Source: Archivesica marissinica
Taxonomy: Eukaryota > Mollusca > Bivalvia > Venerida > Vesicomyidae
Length of the DNA stretch: 64,000 bases
Direction: 5' to 3'
NCBI GenBank assembly: GCA_014843695.1
Contig: CM026397.1
Span: 44,403,272-44,467,271 of the forward strand
Shown here: positions 47,701 through 58,242 of the stretch, one piece after another
How positions within the stretch are numbered: position 1 is the first letter of the stretch
Layout: each line of letters begins with the position of its first letter
Notes under the pieces: generated by a model
Told to the model about the DNA's origin: nothing
Seen by the model: only the letters and a program-made list of their open reading frames with translations
The model's database searches: none
Program-made: the position numbers and the translations under genes

Positions 47701-47975
47701 TTCAGTGGAGTAATAAACATGTGTCTGCCCACTCACTGTTGTTTCAGTGGAGCAATAAACATGTGTCTGCCCACTCACTGTTGCTTCAGTGGAGTAATAA
47801 ACATGTGTCTGCCCACTCACTGTTGCTTCAGTGGAGTAATAAACATGTGTCTGCCCACTCACTGTTGCTTCAGTGGAGTAATAAACATGTGTCTCCCCAC
47901 TCACTGTTGTTTCAGTGGATTAATAAATGCATGTCTGCCCACTCACTGTTGTTTCAGTGGATTAATAAATGCATG
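44783..47975. repeat. 42-bp minisatellite, about 76 copies, with 168-bp higher order
   Basis: The unit contains CACTCACTGTTGCTTCAGTG. The left third has many short indels. The right part (about 47170-47860) repeats a four-unit block: ttacttc/ttatttc, ttgtttc with gcaat, ttgcttc, ttgcttc. Frames of up to 693 codons on both strands are repeat sequence (42 is a multiple of three). Confidence 0.95.
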
Positions 47976-48407
47976 GACGTGAAATATATGACGCCATTGC
48001 AATAAAAGCCATATGTAGTATTATGAAATAGTATATACAAATAGACGCTTCGTGCCAGATATGGTGAAAAAGCCAGCAGGCGTTTTGGCGAAGTTTTGTG
48101 CTCTATGTTGAAATGGTCGTAAATTCACAAAATAAAATCACCCAACCAAAACTGGACTACAATATGCACAAATAGACATCCCAACGAATGCTTTTGGAGA
48201 TGATCTGCGGACAAGGTAAATATGGACAGATGGACGGATGTACCAAAACTGTGTACTCCAGTGGCTATCCCATTGTTGTATATAGTCAATCTAAGCAACA
48301 TAAGATCTATCCCTAGACAGTCAATTCTATTGTACGCCTGTTATATTTATGGACAGATGGACGGACGGCAAAGGGATAAACAACATGCTTATAAATAAAT
48401 AGTGTGG
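47976..48407. other. Unique sequence in intron G-H
   Basis: No exon seen. There are short GGACAGATGGACGGA-type repeats near 48222 and 48352. It may be an old transposon remnant, but I cannot name it. Confidence 0.5.
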
Positions 48408-48590
48408 CGTCTGTGGTCCAATGCTAAAGCGTCGGATTTGGAATCGAACGGTCCCGGGTTCGTTACTCGTCAGGCCAGGTATGCTTAGTACTGGTTAACC
48501 ACTTAGGTCGGCTAAGCATGCCCAGGAAAACATGTCTAGGTCCCCGCAAGGGGTTTGATATTGATGGAACATACATACATACATACAATC
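48408..48590 (+). mobile_element. tRNA-derived SINE (family with TTAGGTCGGCTAAGC)
   Basis: The head is GTGGTCCAATGCTAAAGCGT ... CCCGGGTTCGTTACTC (A and B boxes). The body is CTGGTTAACCACTTAGGTCG, and it ends with a CATACATACATACATA tail. Same family as 12626-12800 and about 40126-40300. Confidence 0.75.
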
Positions 48591-48617
48591 CAAAATTGCT
48601 GAAACAATAACAAAATC

Positions 48618-49317
48618 AGCGATATAAGAAAGAAAGAGCACCTAAGCATTAACTGGAGTATCGATCTGGGAGAGAGACACCTGCTCCAGCGATATAAGAA
48701 AGAAAGAGCACCTTAGCATTAACTGGAGTATAGATCTGGGAGAGAGACACCTGCTCCAGCGATATAAGAAAGAAAGAGCACCTTAGCATTAACTGGAGTA
48801 TCGATCTGGGAGAGAGACACCTGCTCCAGCGATATAAGAAAGAAAGAGCACCTTAGCATTAACTGGAGTATCGATCTGGGAGAGAGACACCTGCTCCAGC
48901 GATATAAGAAAGAAAGAGCACCTTAGCATTAACTGGAGTATCAATCTGGGAGAGAGACACCTGCTCCAGCGATATAAGAAAGAAAGAGCACCTTAGCATT
49001 AACTGGAGTATCAATCTGGGAGAGAGACACCTGCTCCAGCGATATAAGAAAGAAAGAGCACCTTAGCATTAACTGGAGTATCAATCTGGGAGAGAGACAC
49101 CTGCTCCAGCGATATAAGAAAGAAAGAGCACCTTAGCATTAACTGGAGTATCGATCTGGGAGAGAGACACCTGCTCCAGCGATATAAGAAAGAAAGAGCA
49201 CCTTAGCATTAACTGGAGTATCCATCTGGGAGAGAGACACCTGCTCCAGCGATATAAGAAAGAAAGAGCACCTTAGCATTAACTGGAGTATCAATCTGGG
49301 AGAGAGACACCTGCTCC
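48618..49317 (-). repeat. 70-bp minisatellite x10 carrying the exon G 5' splice site
   Basis: Exactly 700 bp or 10 units. On the minus strand each unit begins GGAGCAG then GTGTCTCTCTCCCAG. GGAGCAG is the last seven bases of exon G and GTGTCT its donor. The copy at 49311-49317 is in the exon, so nine further donor copies follow in the intron. Each unit also holds CTCTCTCCCAG, which resembles an acceptor. Units differ mainly at one base (tcgatct/tcaatct). Confidence 0.95.
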
Positions 49318-49451
49318 TTGGATGGCGTGGTTATCCCCCCTGTCTCCTCATACCCGTCTGCTGTTAATCTATTTTTAGATTTCTTTTTCTCCTTCCTCTC
49401 TCTCTTTTCTCGTTTTTCTTTCTTTTCTTTCTTCTTCTTTCTGGAATGTGA
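49311..49451 (-). CDS. AP3D1: AP3D1 exon G (Lys/Glu-rich hinge)
   Basis: 141 bp, 47 codons, phase 0-0. It reads SHSRKKKKEKKEKREKRERK, then EKKKSKNRLTADGYEE, then TGGITTPSKEQ. Two acceptors are possible. The outer (CTTTCAG, 49452 up) keeps phase 0; the inner (TCCAG) would shift the frame and stop. The very basic stretch fits the charged hinge of AP-3 delta, and it must join exon H (EQ/PMSSY; human EEEQLPPESSY). The donor GTGTCT is non-consensus after GT and is repeated ten times in the adjoining array. Confidence 0.88.
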
Positions 49452-49456
49452 CTGAA

Positions 49457-50870
49457 AGACAAACATTATGTACAGGTGTAATACAACATGAGCCCAACCA
49501 AACATTATGTACAGGTGTAACACAACATGATACCAACCAAACATTATGTACAGGTGTAACACAACATGATACCAACCAAACATTATGTACAGGTGTAATA
49601 CAACATGAGCTCAACCAAACATTATGTACAGGTGTAATACAACATGAGCCCAACCAAACATTATGTACAGGTGTAACACAACATGAGCCCAACCAAACAT
49701 TATGTACAGGTGTAACACAACATGAGCCCAACCAAACATTATGTACAGGTGTAATACAACATGAGCCCAACCAAACATTATGTACAGGTGTAACGCAACA
49801 TGAGCCCAACCAAACATTATGTACAGGTGTAACACAACATGAGCCCAACCAAACATTATGTACAGGTGTAACACAACATGAGCTCAACCAAACATTATGT
49901 ACAGGTGTAACGCAACATGATACCAACCAAACATTATGTACAGGTGTAACACAACATGAGCCCAACCAAACATTATGTACAGGTGTAATACAACATGAGC
50001 CCAACCAAACATTATGTACAGGTGTAACACAACATGAGCCACCAAACATTATGTACAGGTGTAATACAACATGATACCAACCAAACATTATGTACAGGTG
50101 TAACACAACATGATACCAACCAAACATTATGTACAGGTGTAACACAACATGATACCAACCAAACATTATGTACAGGTGTAATACAACATGAGCCCAACCA
50201 AACATTATGTACAGGTGTAACGCAACATGATACCAACCAAACATTATGTACAGGTGTAACACAACATGATACCAACCAAACATTATGTACAGGTGTAACG
50301 CAACATGATACCAACCAAACATTATGTACAGGTGTAACGCAACATGAGCCCAACCAAACATTATGTACAGGTGTAACGCAACATGAGCCCAACCAAACAT
50401 TATGTACAGGTGTAACACAACATGATACCAACCAAACATTATGTACAGGTGTAATACAACATGATACCAACCAAACATTATGTACAGGTGTAACGCAACA
50501 TGAGCCCAACCAAACATTATGTACAGGTGTAACACAACATGAGCCCAACCAAACATTATGTACAGGTGTAACACAACATGAGCTCAACCAAACATTATGT
50601 ACAGGTGTAACGCAACATGAGACCAACCAAACATTATGTACAGGTGTAACACAACATGAGCCCAACCAAACATTATGTACAGGTGTAACACAACATGAGA
50701 CCAACCAAATATTATGTACAGGTGTAACGCAACATGAGCCCAACCAAACATTATGTACAGGTGTCACACAACATGAGCCCAACCAAACATTATGTACAGG
50801 TGTCACACAACATGAGCCCAACCAAATATTATGTACAGGTGTAACACAACATGAGCCCAACCAAACATGG
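49457..50870. repeat. 39-bp minisatellite, about 36 copies, abutting the exon G acceptor
   Basis: The unit contains AACATTATGTACAGGTGTAA. It starts 5 bp from the acceptor CAG, so the branch point region of exon G must lie in repeat sequence. The common unit has no AG on the transcript strand, leaving about 150 nt free of competing AG next to the acceptor. Confidence 0.94.
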
Positions 50871-51082
50871 TTGCCATTGTCATTGTGGTGGACCTTCAAA
50901 ACTAGCAAGGTTTTATTTTATATCTCAACACTAATATCAGAGGTGTAGCTACGACCTGTGTTTAATCTCACGTCATAATGATTCCTTTTTTCTTCATCTT
51001 AAGCGATCAAAATATATATGCGGCACAACCACCTGCCAATCATGTCCAGCTGTTTATTGAAAGAATATCCGTAAACTATGGT

Positions 51083-51953
51083 TATGTTCACACCTATGGT
51101 CCAGCATGTGGATTTTGTTCACATTTATGGTTCAGCATGTGGATTATGTTCACACTTATGGTCCAGCATGTGGATTATGTTTGCACTTATGGTCCAGCAT
51201 GTGGATTATGTTCACAATTATGGTCCAGCATGTGGATTATGTTCACACTTATGGTCCAGCATGTGGATTATGTTCACACTTATGGTCCAGCATGTGGATT
51301 ATGTTCACACTTATGGTCCAGCATGTGGATTTTGTTCACACTTATGGTCCAGCATGTGGATTATGTTCACAATTATGGTCCAGCATGTGGATTATGTTCA
51401 CAATTATGGTCCAGCATGTGGATTATGTTCACACTTATGGTCCAGCATGTGGATTATGTTCACACTTATGGTCCAGCATGTGGATTATGTTCACACTTAT
51501 GGTCCAGCATGTGGATTTTGTTCACACTTATGGTCCAGCATGTGGATTATGTTCACAATTATGGTCCAGCATGTGGATTATGTTCACACTTATGGTCCAG
51601 CATGTGGATTATGTTCACACTTATGGTCCAACATGTGTATTATGTTCACACTTATGGTCCAGCATGTGGATTATGTTCACACTTATGGTCCAGCATGTGG
51701 ATTATGTTCACATGTATGGTCCAGCATGTGGATTATGTTCACACTTATGGTCCAGCATGTGGATTATGTTTGCACGTATGGTCCAGCATGTGGATTATGT
51801 TCACACTTATGGTCCAGCATGTGGATTATGTTCACACTTATGGTCCAGCATGTGGATTATGTTCACAAGTATGGTCCAGCATGTGGATTATGTTCACACT
51901 TATGGTCCAGCATGTGGATTATGTTCACACTTATGGTCCAGCATGTGGATTAT
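51083..51953. repeat. 31-bp minisatellite, about 28 copies
   Basis: The unit contains TATGGTCCAGCATGTGGATT. Open frames exist in all three plus frames because 31 is not a multiple of three and the unit lacks stops. The 200 bp to its left show nothing. Confidence 0.94.
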
Positions 51954-52422
51954 TGGCCCCCGGACAACACAGTTGTATTCATTACTCTATAACACTAATT
52001 AAAAATGGCGTGTGCTTAGTAATTTATAGGACTCAGTCTTATAATTTAAACTGTTGAACAAAATGTACTAATCAAACATGTACTTATATGTTCAAATCGA
52101 CGTTGCCGGTGTCATCCGTCATCAGATGCATGACAATCGCCCGATTCAGTTTATTACTATCTCAAATCTCAATTGATATGATTGAGATTTGCTCTTGGTT
52201 CAACCAATTAGAAATCTGGAGACTGAGTTTGAGATTGGAGCAAAGTTTTATAACCCCCTGTCCTGGCTGCCAAATACATATCAAGCAACAACAAGAGACG
52301 ACTTCGAACCTATAGTGGTGATGAGCAAATGAACTGAAGTCAATGCCCATAATCACTCAATCACTCAATCACTCTATATACAGGAGAAACTCATTATATA
52401 GTGCTTGCTTCATCTTGCATAC
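51954..52422. other. Intron F-G remainder with MITE remnant
   Basis: The segment 52148-52255 resembles the 13554-13684 MITE (GACTGAGTTTGAGATTGGAG and TTTTATAACC). Otherwise nothing is recognised. Confidence 0.55.
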
Positions 52423-52563
52423 CTTAATTTCCTCATCTTCAGAGGACAGCTCTGGAACATGCGACACCTTGACCTTCACAGGCTCTTCACTGGGGGCCTC
52501 CGGTGGTTTATCGTTAATGGAGTTAGCGTCGTTCCCCGACAACCAGAAATCTATGTCATTCAT
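52423..52563 (-). CDS. AP3D1: AP3D1 exon F (acidic hinge)
   Basis: 141 bp, 47 codons, phase 0-0, between acceptor GCTATCTTCAG (52564 up) and donor GTATGC (52417-52422). It reads MNDIDFWLSGNDANSINDKP, then PEAPSEEPVKVKVSH, then VPELSSEDEEIK. The placement comes from phase and position between exons E and G. The sequence itself has no close counterpart that I can recall in the vertebrate hinge, which is poorly conserved. An acidic cluster follows the basic segments, as usual in this hinge. Confidence 0.85.
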
Positions 52564-52567
52564 CTGA

Positions 52568-52960
52568 AGATAGCACCATACCCATCATTGATACACATAT
52601 ATCTGTCCACTACCACCATAGGCAATCTCATAGCACCATACCCATCATTGATACACATATATCTGTCCACTACCACCATAGGCAATCTCATAGCACCATA
52701 CCCATCATTGATACACATATATCTGTCAATCTTGTAACGTGTTTCATAGTGAAATCATATGTATCAATCTTGTAGCAGGTTTCATACAGTGAAATCATAT
52801 GTATCAATCTTGTAGCAGTTTTCATACAGTGAAATCATATGTATCAATCTTGTAGCAGGTTTCATACAGTGAAATCATATGTATCAATCTTGTAGCATGT
52901 TTCATACAGTGAAATCATATGTATCAATCTTGTAGCAGGTTTCATACAGTGAAATCACCT
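52568..52960. repeat. 60-bp x2.8 and 40-bp x~6 repeats
   Basis: 52568-52734 holds three copies of a 60-bp unit (ATAGCACCATACCCATCATT) starting 2-5 bp beyond the exon F acceptor. 52727-52960 holds about six copies of a 40-bp unit (AATCTTGTAGCAGGTTTCAT). Neither includes the splice site. About 53010-53165 is a looser ~50-bp repeat (GGAAGT.AA...TGT). Confidence 0.9.
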
Positions 52961-53214
52961 CCAAATAAAGATCACATAACAAAAACATGTCTCTCTGTGC
53001 CACAATTCTGATCTGAGATCAAGCAATTATCAAACCTGTCTGGACAAATTGTGTACATTGGAAGTCAAACCTGTGTCCAAGATTTGTGAACATTCAAAGT
53101 TAAACTTGTCTAGAATTGGTTATATTGGAAGTAAGTCCTGTCTCTAAGAATTGTGTTCATTGGAAGTTAAATGATTCTTGTCCTGTTTTATCACATCTAT
53201 AGTCTCACCTTACA

Positions 53215-53470
53215 AGGAATGCTGTTTGTTAGTTCGGGTTTACGCCTGCATCAGCATAATTTTGGGCTATATTGCCGCCAGGCAGTTTACCTAACATCAC
53301 GTTTCCTGGGCAGGCTCCAACGGTGTAACCAGTACTTGGCTGCACAAACCATAAGAAACGGCTAACTTTTTCATATAAATATGACACGGAGCGGGGCTCG
53401 AACCCGTGACCATCAGTGATGATAGGTTACAGTGGTATACAATCAGCGACCGTAATCACGGAGGCGGACG
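53215..53470 (-). mobile_element. tRNA-derived SINE, minus strand
   Basis: On the minus strand the head has the B box GGGTTCGAGCCCCGC (near 53392-53406) and upstream GATTACGGTCGCTGATTGTA. The body includes CAGGAAACG and TAGCCCAAAATTATGC. It lies 42 bp into intron E-F. A relative lies at 269-446. Confidence 0.7.
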
Positions 53471-53512
53471 GACGTTACAAGGAATTCATCAACAAAGCAC
53501 AGTACTACTTAC

Positions 53513-53692
53513 CTTATCACCATTTTCTACGTTGTTTTCATCAATATTATTCACCATGACAGGGCCATCAGCCCTGGGGGACTGCAGCGGGGTATTGTCC
53601 CCGTCTATAACCTCATGGTCTTCCATCATCAAGCTGGGCTCCGCCGCCGCCCCTGCCAATGCCGCTTTATGGGATTTCTTCTTACGTTTTTT
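53513..53692 (-). CDS. AP3D1: AP3D1 exon E (hinge)
   Basis: 180 bp, 60 codons, phase 0-0, between acceptor CATTATTTGTTAG (53693 up) and donor GTAAGT (53507-53512). It reads KKRKKKSHKAALAGAAAEPS, then LMMEDHEVIDGDNTPLQ, then SPRADGPVMVNN, then IDENNVENGDK. It opens with a basic run that continues exon D's Lys-rich tract, then turns acidic and Asn-rich. It is assigned by phase, splice signals and position; little of it is conserved with vertebrates. Confidence 0.87.
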
Positions 53693-53737
53693 CTAACAAA
53701 TAATGAAAGCACGATTATTGCCAAATATATATGCAGC

Positions 53738-56700
53738 CAGCACTGATCATTTCAATCACTCGAGCACTGATCATTTCAATCACTCGAGCACTGATCATTT
53801 CAATCACTCGAGCACTGATCATTTCAATCACTCGAGCACTGATCATTTCAATCACTCGAGCACTGATCTATTCAATCACTAACCAGCACTGATCATTTCA
53901 ATCACTCGAGCACTGATCTATTCAATCACTAACCAGCACTGATCATTTCAATCACTCGAGCACTGATCTATTCAATCACTAACCAGCACTGATCATTTCA
54001 ATCACTCGAGCACTGATCTATTCAATCACTAACCAGCACTGATCATTTCAATCACTCGAGCACTGATCTATTCAATCACTAACCAGCACTGATCATTTCA
54101 ATCACTCGAGCACTGATCTATTCAATCACTAACCAGCACTGATCATTTCAATCACTCGAGCACTGATCTATTCAATCACTAACCAGCACTGATCATTTCA
54201 ATCACTCGAGCACTGATCTATTCAATCACTAACCAGCACTGATCATTTCAATCACTCGAGCACTGATCTATTCAATCACTAACCAGCACTGATCATTTCA
54301 ATCACTCGAGCACTGATCTATTCAATCACTAACCAGCACTGATCATTTCAATCACTCGAGCACTGATCTATTCAATCACTAACCAGCACTGATCATTTCA
54401 ATCACTCGAGCACTGATCTATTCAATCACTAACCTGCACTGATCTATTCAATCACTAACCAGCACTATTCTATTCAATCACTAACCAGCACTGATCTATT
54501 CAATCACTAACCAGCACTGATCTATTCAATCACTAACCAGCACTGATCTATTCAATCACTAACCAGCAGTGATCTATTCAATCACTAACCAGCACTGATC
54601 TATTCAATCATTAACCAGCACTGATCTATTCAATCACTAACCAGCACTGATCTATTCAATCACTAACCAGCACTGATCTATTCAATCACTAACCAGCACT
54701 GATCTATTCAATCACTAACCAGCACTGATCTATTCAATCACTAACCAGCAGTGATCATGATCTATTCAATCACTAACCAGCACTGATCTATTCAATCATT
54801 AACCAGCCCTGATATATTCAATCACTAACCAGCACCGATCTATTCAATCACTAACCAGCACTGATCTATTCAATCACTAAACTGATCATGATCTATCCAA
54901 TCACTAACCAGCAGTGATCTATTCAATCACTAACCAGCACTGATCTATTCAATCACTAACAAGCAGTGATCTATTCAATCACTAACCAGCACTGATCATG
55001 ATCTATTCAATCACTAACCAGCAGTGATCATGATCTATTCAATCACTAACCAGCACTGATCATGATCTATTCAATCACTAACCAGCAGTGATCAGTCTAT
55101 TCAATCACTAACCAGCACTGATCATAGTCTATTCAATCACTAACCAGCACTGATCATGATCTATTCAATCACTAACCAGCAGTGATCACAGTCTATTCAA
55201 TCACTAACCATCACTGATCACATGCTATTCAATCACTAACCAGCACTGATCACAGTCTATTCAATCACTAACCAGCAGTGATCACAGTCTATTCAATCAC
55301 TAACCAGCACTGATCACATGCTATTCAATCACTAACCAGCACTGATCACATGCTATTCAATCACTAACCAGCACTGATCACATGCTATTCAATCACTAAC
55401 CAGCACTGATCACAGTCTATTCAATCACTAACCAGCAGTGATCACAGTCTATTCAATCACTAACCAGCAGTGATCACAGTCTATTCAATCACTAACCAGC
55501 AGTGATCATGATCTATTCAATCACTAACCAGCACTGATCATGATCTATTCAATCACTAACCAGCACTGATCATGATCTATTCAATCACTAACCAGCACTG
55601 ATCATGATCTATTCAATCACTAACCAGCAGGGATCACAGTCTATTCAATCACTAACCAGCAGTGATCACGATCTATTCAATCACTAACCAGCAGTGATCA
55701 CAGTCTATTCAATCACTAACCAGCAGTGATCACAGTCTATTCAATCACTAACCAGCACTGATCACAGTCTATTCAATCACTAACCAGCACTGATCACAGT
55801 CTATTCAATCACTAACCAGCAGTGATCACAATCTATTCAATCACTAACCAGCACTGATCACATGCTATTCAATCACTAACCAGCACTGATCACAGTTTAT
55901 TCAATCACTAACCAGCAGTGATCATGATCTATTCAATCACTAACCAGCACTGATCACAGTCTATTCAATCACTAACCAGCACTGATCACGGTCTATTCAA
56001 TCACTAACCAGCACTGATCACAGTCTATTCAATCACTAACCAGCACTGATCACAATCTATTCAATCACTAACCAGCACTGATCACAGTCTATTCAATCAC
56101 TAACCAGCACTGATCATGATCTATTCAATCACTAACCAGCACTGATCACAGTCTATTCAATCACTAACAAGCACTGATCACAGTCTATTCAATCACTAAC
56201 CAGCACTGATCACAGTCTATTCAATCACTAACCAGCACTGATCACAATCTATTCAATCACTAACCAGCACTGACCACATTCTATTCAATCACTAACCAGC
56301 ACTGATCACAGTCTATTCAATCACTAACCAGCAGTGATCATGATCTATTCAATCACTAACCAGCAGTGATCACGATCTATTCAATCACTAACCAGCAGTG
56401 ATCACGATCTATTCAATCACTAACCAGCACTGATCACAGTCTATTCAATCACTAACCAGCACTGATCACAGTCTATTCAATCACTAACCAGCACTGATCA
56501 TGGTCTATTCAATCACTAACCAGCACTGATCACAGTCTATTCAATCACTAACCAGCACTGATCACAGTCTATTCAATCACTAACCAGCACTGATCACAAT
56601 CTATTCAATCACTAACCAGCACTGATCACAGTCTATTCAATCACTAACCAGCACTGATCACAGTCTATTCAATCACTAACCAGCAGTGATCATGATCTAT

Positions 56701-56776
56701 TCAATCACTAACCAGCACTGATCATGATATATTCAATCACTAACCAGCACTGATCATGATCTATTCAATCACTAAC
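53738..56776. repeat. 3-kb graded minisatellite (24 to 50 to 26 to 31 bp)
   Basis: It starts with a 24-bp unit (TCAATCACTCGAGCACTGAT), becomes a 50-bp composite (24 + 26 bp, about 10 copies to 54430), then a 26-bp unit (TTCAATCACTAACCAGCACT), then 31-32-bp units with an added catga, cacag or cacat. The order suggests growth by successive unit changes. The 190 bp to its right include a degraded SINE end (56777-56850). Confidence 0.94.
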
Positions 56777-56966
56777 TGGTAGTGTGAAATTCAAATCTAC
56801 AGCGGTGAGGGAGGGGCAAGTGGGCAAAACCACTCTGCCACGAAAGCGCCTACATAACCAAAGTACTCATTTGTTTGATACGCACGGACGGACGGAACAG
56901 TACTATGCCGAAGCGATATCCCTCCACCCTTGATGGAAGAAAGATTATAAAACTTGCGCAACAAAC

Positions 56967-57141
56967 CGTATCTTTTTCTTCAGCTTTCTCTTCCTTCCGT
57001 TTCTTCTTTTCTTTTCTACTTTCTTTCTCTCTTCTATGTTTACTCTTCTTTTTCTCCGTCCCATCTTCCGTTGGTGACAATGGTTGATCGGCTACAATAT
57101 GATGCGTTCTCACAGGCAGGATTTCATTGGGTTGCAAAGGT
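56967..57141 (-). CDS. AP3D1: AP3D1 exon D (Lys-rich hinge)
   Basis: 175 bp, phase 2 in and 0 out, between acceptor TTAATCACTTCAG (57142 up) and donor GTTTGT (56961-56966). After completing GA/A it reads PLQPNEILPVRTHHIVADQP, then LSPTEDGTEKKKSKHRRE, then KESRKEKKKRKEEKAEEKDT. Human AP3D1 has LDKPLADSEKLPIQKHR followed by SPEKD and EKKSKKPKKKEKKHKEKE, in the same order. This is the best conserved stretch of the basic hinge. Confidence 0.92.
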
Positions 57142-57599
57142 CTGAAGTGATTAACACATCGATTGTTATTCATTTCTTACAGGTCCATGTGCATATAAGC
57201 AGCACAATAGAGGCCGTCGGACCGTCCAGTTTTTAATGTGGTTTGAGGCAGTCTGGTTGTGGCAATCTTGTGCAAAAGCCTCTGCACTACTGACGTTCGA
57301 TGATAGTGCATGTGAGGTCACCTTCTCATGACTTTTCCGCTAGCGAATCAGACGCTCGCTTTCAAGGTTTTGAACGTACGGAGATATTTAACCGAATTGA
57401 AAGCTGGTTCCCAAAGTTTGTTTATAACACATTTTGAATTGAACAACATTATCCACATGGCCACGGAAATCGTGAATTCAAATGTAATCATACAGAAAAG
57501 ATAGCATTTTAACGTGTTATGACACAGCGCTTGCCAACAAAGACCATACTTTGCGGTTACCACGGAGGCTATAACAAATGATGTGAAATGTAGGCATAC
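57142..57599. other. Intron C-D, unique
   Basis: 458 bp. No repeat array or exon seen. It is one of only two introns in the gene segment without a clear minisatellite (with L-M's unique part excluded). Confidence 0.6.
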
Positions 57600-57676
57600 T
57601 CATCGAGGTTGATGTCCAGTTTCTTGTACAATTCATCTCCTCCGCCATCTTCTTGGTCGGACATTGTGCTTGCACC
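57600..57676 (-). CDS. AP3D1: AP3D1 exon C
   Basis: 77 bp, phase 0 in and 2 out, between acceptor ATGATTTCAG (57677 up) and donor GTATGC (57594-57599). It reads GASTMSDQEDGGGDELYKKL then DINLD and GA of the next Glu. Human AP3D1 has ENALPSDEDDKDPNDPYRAL then DIDLDK, followed by PLADSEKLP as exon D requires. Confidence 0.92.
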
Positions 57677-57736
57677 CTGAAATCATTCATCCAATATACT
57701 GAAATCACAGTACACATTGTCTTGTTAGTTTCTACA

Positions 57737-57960
57737 AATTTAATTTAGCTCGATTGTGAAACAAGTTTGTACAACTTATATTAATCACCCTCAAGACCTC
57801 ATTCCTGATGGAATCCATCGCCACGAGGGAAAGAGAAGAGGCAACGTGGATTTAAATGCCTTGTCTAAGGGTACAATTGAAATGACTACAGCTGGGCGCG
57901 AACTCGGCGCCTACAGCGGTGAGGGGTCAACGAACAAGAACGGTCACAGAGACCCTCGAC
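57737..57960 (-). mobile_element. tRNA-derived SINE, minus strand
   Basis: Same family as 4846-5074, with CTGATGGAATCCATCGCCAC and GAGGGAAAGAGAAGAGGCAA on the plus strand. The tRNA-like end near 57890-57950 is degraded. It starts 60 bp from exon C. From 57961 to 58242 nothing is recognised except a short inverted repeat near 58100-58165. Confidence 0.78.
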
Positions 57961-58242
57961 GATGGCATGAGAGACAGATGGCACGAGACTGCGCAAAGCT
58001 ATAGTCACCCGCACCGGTAGTGAACTAAATATAACTGAATCGGTACAAATAATGTGTGTAGAGAATGATGAGCCAAGAATTAGAGAATATTAGATTACTG
58101 TCTTATAAATTTTAATTTATTAGGCGAGTTGGAGAAAATATACTATTAATTTAAAATTTATAAAACAGTAACCTAATATTCTATTTATCCTATTTTCGGA
58201 AAAAATATGTTTTAGAGAAGAAAGATTACCGAATATCTGAAA

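Noticed and set aside
44783..47975. Array of donor sites (GTGAGT on the minus strand in each 42-bp unit)
   Set aside because: The motif is not next to exon bases and matches no exon end. It is kept as an example of chance splice-like motifs in arrays.
44767..48005. Frames up to 693 codons on both strands (SNKHVSAHSLLLQW / CFSGVINMCLPTH)
   Set aside because: The 42-bp minisatellite is a multiple of three and stop-free in several frames. It is intronic.
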